DNA of 64,000 nt from assembly GCF_051020955.1 (NCBI RefSeq), contig NC_135027.1:3162001-3226000 (forward strand). The letters run 5' to 3'. This DNA is from Megalopta genalis. Its lineage: Eukaryota; Arthropoda; Insecta; Hymenoptera; Halictidae. This document shows positions 57,541 to 64,000 of this stretch, piece by piece. A program made the position numbers and the translations under genes. Numbering within the stretch: the first letter of the stretch is position 1; each line of letters starts with the position of its first letter. Under the pieces are notes generated by a model, which saw only the letters and a list, made by a program, of their open reading frames with translations, was not told the origin of the DNA and ran no database searches.

Positions 57541-60500
57541 GTGAGTTATTCGATCATTTATTTATTAAACGTACAATTGCTCGCGTCAATATTTGAAACA
57601 TCCCTTTAAGATAGAATAACTTTCTAAAACTGGACTTTTTAAAAATGACTTGCATTTTTTGAACTGTTAGAGAGACTAGCTTATAAAGCAATGCCTAAAA
57701 TATTTTTGTTTAAATTGCAATTGATTGAAATGAGAAAGAAAATAATAGGAAAGTGTAAAAATGTGAGTTCTTTAATTTCTTTTTCGTCATTCCAAATAAT
57801 AGCAAAATAAAGAGAAAATATTTCAGTCATCGTACAGTAAACTAGTCTCTTCGCCATTTAAAAAAGAATCCAAATCATTCAATTTGAAAAATGTTCTGTT
57901 TTAAAAAGTGTCCAAATATTAAAGCGAGTCGTTGTAAACATTTTTATAGTTTCGATAGTCGTAAGCTATAAAATTAGCAAAGTCCCTGCGACGCTTCAAG
58001 CATAAAAAAAAGATTGATGAATTTCGTTGCAAGATGATTTCTCGATCTATTAAACTGGCTCGCGGGAGACAGCGTCCACCGAGATCTCGATGCTCGACAA
58101 ACCGAGCTCTGATTCAGTGATTCCCTCGTCTTAAACGTGCGCCATGACAAATCTCTTGACAATAGGTCCACGTGGCAGGGTGGTGCCCTACGCGTCCCAT
58201 AAATAACTGGAGCACAGTGCTTGGTGCGCTTCCGTCCATTAATCGAACCCCGGCTCGACTCTTCTTCCGGTTTCTGTTCGCCGAACGTTTCTGTCACCGT
58301 TCCACGATTTTTTTCTCCCTCTCCGCTCATAATTAGTATATCAGCTTTCTGGGTCGGGGTACCGTATGCATAAAGCATCGCTGGCTTGATCCGACAACAA
58401 ATACCGGGTTCAACGAAAACTGCCAGCGTAATCCTGGACAATATGCTCGTCGCCGGTGCACCGGACCCGCTCACGCGTGACTAAGTACACGTAAGTGAAT
58501 AATTGAAGAATGCTTTCAACTCGAAAGCTACTGAGAGAAAGGGCAGAGAGGGAGGCAGAGGCAGAGAGAGAAAGAGAGAGGCTTGCAGAATCCTGCGAAA
58601 GCTGCTAAACGAAGGAAAGAGCATGGAATTCAGTCCCTGGGGAGCTGAGCAAGTCGAGCTTTCTTCGAGCTACGTTGTCGGTAGCAGAAGTAAATGTTGC
58701 CTGCAAGAAGATGGACCGATGTGCGCGACTATTAATTGTTAACACTTCGGTTAGTTAGCAACTGTTCCAAAAAGATTGAAGAAATAGCAAATTTTTTAAA
58801 GGGAACTAGAAAGGTCACTTCGACTATTCTTTTAACCCTAGAAAGATAACCATATGACAACATACGTAAAAGATAACCATACGCTTCAGAGGCGCATGCT
58901 TTTCTAAGGCGTCAATTTTATACTAACAATGGATATTTATTTAAGTTAATCTAGTCATTTTAAAGGTTTGGCATTATTGTAAAAATAAAATGCATTTATA
59001 TTATATTTTTTTATATTTTAAGTAATTTTAAACTTAAATCACTAGACTTCTATGAAAAATTAACAAAAATCAACAGTCTTCGCAGGCGCCTCTGCGACGT
59101 AGGTTATCTTTCTCGGGTTAATTCGGCGTTCCCACTAATTTTTCGATTGCATAACAATGCGTAATAATGAATATCCTTGTACCTTTTTATAACATTAGCG
59201 ACAAATCCATTATTTGAATTGAAAATGTTCTCATTAAAATTAATTTTGCCAACATTCTGTTAAAGAATGTAAAAGAATTAAATTTGGGTATTTAATATCC
59301 CACCATATATTCACTTTGTTTCTTGGAAATTATGAAACGGTATTTTAAACGGTATTTACGGTATTTTTCACTGCTCTTTATTTTATTTACTAATTTATGT
59401 CATAAATGCGTAAAATTCTATATTTAAGAAATACAAGCTGTCCTAAAAATTCCAGTAAAATTCGATTCACTTCTACATAGTGACAACTTACCGCGATGAT
59501 TTCGTTGGACATCCTCTCTCGAAATCGAACGATCTAACAATTTATTACAGGACAAATAAACGACGCAGAATTCAAGTCCTTCCGTAATATAATATTCAGA
59601 CACGATGCGATACCGCGGACGAATTTCCCAACACTGGATGAGACAGCAGCGAACGTGTTAAGTTAATGAAGTTGCAACAAGAAAAGGTTCCGCCGAAAGA
59701 AACGAGGCGATTTTCGTGGCAATCACCTAATCGACGTGTGGATAGAGCGCGAAAACCGGCCTGCTAGCTCATGCTTCGTAATCATCGCGATGATTAGTCT
59801 TCCTTTATTCACGGGCCACGAAAACGAATCCTTTAGGAACTGCCGTCGAGCTCGCCGGGCCGACACGGGCCGCCGCCTGTATACCCATTTACTTCCAAGT
59901 CACCCGGGAATTATGCTTCTACTTCTCTTCGCGTAATTCCTCCCTACCATTAAGCCGTTTCAATTATTTACAAGCAGTTTAGATTAATAATAGGATCGTA
60001 CCTATCGCTGATATCGATACCTCTCGACACATATGCTGCGGCTCTATCAATTTCCTATCGGAGGGTGAACGGCGGTGCCGGGAAAATACTGTCAGCGAAG
60101 TGAACTGGCCGTCGAACAAGCTGTCGCGAAGCTTGGTCAGGTTTTCTTGGTCACATTCGCCACATCGATAGAAGATGGAATAAGACGACGGAGATTTGTA
60201 TTCTGTTCGGTGTCCCTCGATTTCGTCGAACAAAGTTTTACGGTTTCGAAAAATGTGGTACAGTAAATGCTCCCTAATTCACGCTCAGATTGTACACAAA
60301 AGTGGACAATCTGAGAATAGTTACCGATAGTTACCGGTTATCAACAACTATAAAAACAGTTACAAAATTTTTGTGCGCAATCTGAGCGCCAATTAGGGAG
60401 AATTTATCGTAGAAGACTGCAGCTGATGCAGCTAACTAATAACGACGCGCTTAACTAATTTTTAGTTAACCTCCTGCTAGCCAATTTTACAATTACGAAG

Positions 60501-61012
60501 CCAGTAATTATGGTTGTATCGTATTAGTTGATCGTTCGCGAATCCCTCGTTTAAACGTGAAAAATTGTGAGAGAATGAAACGAAACCCGAATAAAACGAT
60601 CGCCGTTGCTCGCGAACGAACAATCGGTGTGTAAGACACGCCGTAATTTCAAAACCAGTAGAAATCGTGCGAAATTAACGGAAGGCAGGACCTAGGCCCG
60701 ACGCGAACGATCGCGAAGCGAAATACAGGCGAGATCAGGCGTGTCCTGTGCACCGTCATCGTATCGGGTTGAATAGTAATAACCGGTTAATGGCTACAGA
60801 TTGGTGGCCGCCCTACTAATTAATACGTGCACGAGGATCACGGGGATTAGAGGTGGTCAGGCCCCGTCGGCACCGAGCTGGCAGAATTCCGCGACAATTA
60901 CCGTCGCACGAAGAAGTTCGGCAGCGGCTGTTAAATAAACAACGCGCTGGCCGTGAGTAATTACGGTGGGTAGGCTGCGATCACCGCGAATCGGCTTGAT
61001 TGCGGAACGGTA
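57541..61012 (+). other. intron after exon 6; nothing firm
   Basis: AT-rich to about 57970, then mixed. The 166-codon minus frame at 57974-58474 is not recognisable. A phase-compatible open stretch at 59551-59666 after a TTATTACAG is weak. The MITE at 60261 is listed separately. Confidence 0.45.
60261..60409. mobile_element. small MITE (CAGTAAATTC family), 149 bp
   Basis: Starts CAGTAAATGCTCCCTAATTC after TA 60259-60260, ends GGGAGAATTTATCG before TA 60410-60411. Arms ACGCTCAGATTG and CAATCTGAGCGCC face one another around TAGTTACCGGTTATC. Confidence 0.85.
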
Positions 61013-61531
61013 CACTGTCGGTCAAAAGTATCACCCGAAATCATCGTTTTGCCATCCGATTCACTTGGAAACGTGCATCCATCGGCGACATTGCGTTTCA
61101 CGATTTAATCGTTAGAATCCTTTTAGAATGAGTTCCCTTTAGGCGATCACAGTTAAGAAAACTGTCCACGAATTTATGCGAACGATGTGTGAAAGTACGT
61201 TCGCAGTGGTGGATTTTTTAATCACCATTTCATTGTTCCATTCCCTTCCACATATCTCTCAGTGGTATTACATTTAATAGTTTAATTATGGAAACTCTTT
61301 TAAATGAATATACGTTAAATGATCGCAAAGAGAGAGATATTGTCCATAAAGTTACGTGAATAGTATGCGGAAGTATGTGGACACTGGTGATTTTTTGTAC
61401 GACCATTTAATCGTCCAATTTCCCTTCAAACACGCATTCGTCAGCGGTGTTGCGTCGAACAGTTTAATTTGGATGACTTTAAATAAATTCGCAATTTTGG
61501 GAAAGTGTCCGCGAACTTTTGTGCAACAGTG
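61013..61531. mobile_element. Tc1/mariner-type MITE with internal degenerate repeats
   Basis: Ends CACTGTCGGTCAAAAGTATC and GAACTTTTGTGCAACAGTG are diverged inverted repeats, flanked by TA at 61011-61012 and 61532-61533. Inside, a degenerate unit of about 170 bp recurs three times: (GGCGACATTGCGT, GATTTAATCG, TGTCCACGAATTTATGCG), (CAGTGGTATTACA, AGTTTAATTA, TGTCCATAAAGTTACGTG), (CAGCGGTGTTGCG, CAGTTTAATT, TGTCCGCGAACTTTTGTG). Each unit ends in a version of the terminal sequence. No coding capacity. Confidence 0.7.
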
Positions 61532-63059
61532 TAGCATTCGAGAGACGGGCTATAAGAGAAAGCGAGAGACAAAAGAGAAGAGAGAGAGAGAGAGAAACGA
61601 CGACGACGTTTCGGTGCGTCAGGTGGATGGAAAATGGAGGTTGCATTATTAACGAGCCTCTACTCCGGAATTCGGGGATCAGGCAGACAGAGACGGGCGA
61701 ATAAAGGCACGGCTGTGCCGTAGAATACGAGAAAGTCGTAGGGACGAGTGAGAAAGGTGAATCGTGTGAAACGGAGCAGGAGAGAGACAAAAGAACGAAG
61801 CTTCTCTCGTCTGAGAGTGGACGAGTGGAGGCCGTCCTCTTTTCCCGGCAACCCTTCTGCGCACCGCCCCTGGCCAGTCCCGGCTTCAACCCTTTTCCTG
61901 CTCGGTACATCGCCACCGGTTTCATCAGCTCGCGATTAATTTTAATCTAAAACTACCCGCAAAGCCTCTGGTCCCGCTTGCACGTTGAGGTCGACCCCCT
62001 TTCGCCCCCTCTTCGGAGAGAGTGCCAGATTGGCCCGCAGCTTCCCTGCCCCGGCCACCGCCTGACCCCCGCGACCAAACCCCTCTGGCCTCCGTGCAGG
62101 GCTCCGCTGTCTATCTCGTCTGCACGAGGATCAGGGATCCGACCGACGTTTGCCCGGCGAGGAAGGTAAAGCTAACTCGCCGACACGATTAAACCTCGGT
62201 AACCCTTCCTGTTGATTTTCTTCAGTGACTGAGATCCACCGTAATTACCGTCGAAAGAAAGAGCAACACCGGCCGCCTGCTAATTGAGAGACGGCTTCTC
62301 GGGCCCCGCGCGAGCTCGCATCTCGATGCTTGTTACGATGCCGAATTCCTCCGATTCCGTCCGAAATAGATCACTCGGGAATTTTCGGAATTTTCGGAAA
62401 ATTCTCACCGAGCCTGGTGTATTGCAACTGCATCCATGCACTGTACCCGAGAAATTTCAGGCAGCAAGCTACCGAACATTCCTTGGATGGCCAAATGTAA
62501 TCGCCGGTCGAACGAAAGACGTTTATAAAAGACAGCAAAACCTCGATCGGCTTTCAATAAAAAACAATTGGACCGAGCTAGCTAAGAAAATGCAACAGAC
62601 CTATAGCTTGCAAACTGTGGAGCGAACTTTAACCCAGGTGAATCGTGAAAGGGTTAAAAGCCCGTGACTCAAAAACCCGTCACCGATCGTTTCGAGAAAC
62701 GTTCGCTTGCCGAGCATCGGGCGAAATGAGAATTTTCCGTGCGTTATGCTCGAAGAAGTATCGGTGTTTTAATTGCTGAAGGGGGTGCATGCGGGATGAC
62801 AGAAAAATGAGAGCGCGAGAACGGGAACGGGATATAGAGGGATGGAGAGAGCGGCATTCCGGCTCGATATCGGCAGGGGGCTCTCAATTTTTCAATATTC
62901 CCCGTACACGACTTGGAACGTAACCGGATTACGGTTCGAGAATAGCTTTTTCGGCTCGAGGGACCGCGGGATCGGCGGGATGCCGGCGGTGTTGGTGTTC
63001 CCCGGGAGGAGAGCACCCGATTAATATACATATCGCGCTAGCTCCGCGCGGTATTTCAG
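61532..63059 (+). other. intron sequence with one weak exon candidate
   Basis: CpG-rich. GA-rich stretch at 61550-61605 with artefact frames. The only splice-flanked open stretch is 62100-62165. Confidence 0.4.
62100..62165 (+). CDS. weak exon candidate
   Basis: CTCCGTGCAG acceptor after a pyrimidine-rich tract, 66 nt open in phase 0 and in phase 1, GTAAAG donor. Sixty-six bases keep phase, so it would fit between exon 6 and 63060 without resolving the frame. The encoded peptides are unremarkable. Confidence 0.2.
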
Positions 63060-63168
63060 GCGGTGCCGCCATCCGCGAGCTTCGCCGAGCCGGCAACCCC
63101 GTGGGCTTTGAATATCAACCAATTTCCTGCCGATATTTGTGTGACGAGCACTTCACCGGCAACCGCGC
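63060..63168 (+). CDS. candidate further exon of the regulator gene, frame unresolved
   Basis: GTATTTCAG acceptor, 109 nt, GTGAGT donor. Read in phase 0 it gives a Pro/Ser/Ala/Thr-rich peptide (AVPPSASFAEPATPWALNIN then QFPADICVTSTSPATA), compositionally like the preceding exons. But exon 6 ends in phase 1, which would give a different, also stop-free, peptide (CRYLCDEHFTGNR in its second half). Either an unseen phase-changing exon lies between, or the phase-1 reading is right. Confidence 0.45.
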
Positions 63169-63872
63169 GTGAGTGCAATCGCTAATACGTCGCCCGTTCC
63201 TCGTCCTTTTTTCCTTCGGATCCGGTCGTGCTCGGTACTCCGCGCCCCCGATCCGTACCTCGTCTACCTTCCCTACGTTTAATCCCGCGCCGCTAACCCA
63301 CCGTTTAACCCTTTCGCCGGTAAAAGTCGCGCACGTAAACGCCGAAAGACGCCCGGCGTGCTCGAGAAATTTCGACGGAATCGAAGCTGCTGCTCTGACG
63401 ACTCAGTGAACGGTATCTTTTGGTGGTCCGAGGAGAAAAACGCCGGCGAGCTCGTAGACTCCTGAAACGTTTCTCGCGCAGGCAGTGCGCATCGTTCGCA
63501 GCGAACCGTAGAGGTGTGACACCAGGTGTTGTATAAACATAGAAACGATCGGGGAAGCTGTTACATCGGCTGAAAATTCTGTAACACTGTCGCGCGTATC
63601 GCCATCGCGATGGGAAGCTCTTCTTCATGCCCAGCTTCCTTTAAAAGATCGTCTAATTCTCGTCGATTCGCTTTTCCAATTTTATCTAGTCGACTGCGGA
63701 GTGATTACATAGTTTCTAAACCGAAGAAACGCGTGCAAAGGGTTGATTAAATAATTGATCCGCGTTGCGAAAAATATGTCTCACTGATTCCGACACGTAG
63801 TCTTTACTGGCACGTGTTCGCACTTCGAGAGTCCGTGCAACAAAAAGAACGTGAAGGGGTAAATTCAAACTA
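63169..63872 (+). other. intron or intergenic, nothing supported
   Basis: CpG-rich to about 63650. Overlapping short frames on both strands without family content. Confidence 0.4.
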
Positions 63873-64000
63873 CAGAGTGTCCCAAAAATGTCTCGCGATC
63901 CGAAAGTGGCGGGTTCCTCAGGTCATTTGAAGCAACTTCTTTCTTTGCAAAAATTTTCTCCGAGTCACCGTTAACGAGTTATTAACGAAAAACAGTGACC
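63873..64000. mobile_element. palindromic MITE (CAGGGTGTCCC family), cut by the window end
   Basis: CAGAGTGTCCCAAAAATGTC onward follows the left arm of the 26771 copy almost base for base as far as AACGAAAAACAGTGACC, where the window stops. Confidence 0.88.

Noticed and set aside
57974..58474. 166-codon minus frame
   Set aside because: No recognisable family or splice signals; composition is mixed and it ends in ordinary intron DNA.
59551..59666. 38-codon phase-compatible open stretch after TTTATTACAG
   Set aside because: Would end the regulator gene early with an unremarkable peptide; an open run of this length is expected by chance fairly often.

Overview
The window looks like nuclear DNA of an insect, most likely a hymenopteran (bee, ant or wasp). 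Genes are sparse and split by GT-AG introns. AT-rich simple repeats alternate with CpG-rich blocks. Tc1/mariner-type elements with TA target duplications and small foldback elements are common. The mitochondrial carrier and an ionotropic receptor are of insect type. The species call is an inference; no operon, CRISPR array or rRNA was seen.

Layout. (1) 1-10431: non-coding DNA with degenerate tandem arrays, plus one intronless ionotropic receptor gene on the minus strand (6721-8592). (2) 10432-31263: the 3' end of an amine-type class A GPCR on the plus strand. It has a helix-8/C-tail exon (10432-10516), a candidate alternative last exon (23560-23757) and a short last exon (31153-31263), all in phase 0. 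Its 20.6-kb intron holds a deleted mariner, a foldback element carrying 26 units of an 11-bp motif, a Tc1-like remnant and a palindromic MITE. (3) 31264-36203: probable 3'UTR and intergenic DNA, with a Tc1 remnant inserted in a degenerate repeat. (4) 36204-37398: a four-exon minus-strand SLC25A44-type mitochondrial carrier, complete in the window. (5) 39801-57540, probably on to 63168: a plus-strand gene whose six coding exons join in consistent phase (0/0, 0/1, 1/1, 1/1, 1/2, 2/1). The product is acidic, Ser/Thr/Tyr-rich, with two sumoylation-type motifs. It reads like the N-terminal part of a nuclear regulator, but I do not recognise the family. A tRNA-Lys(UUU) gene, a deleted mariner, a 107-bp minisatellite and several MITEs sit in its introns.

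The carrier and the unidentified regulator are divergently transcribed, with start codons about 2.4 kb apart. The carrier is a housekeeping mitochondrial function; the receptor genes belong to chemosensation and amine signalling. No pathway links them. The most unusual signal is the foldback element at 15775-16837: its 11-bp array repeats the monomer site of FTZ-F1/ERR-type nuclear receptors about once per helical turn.
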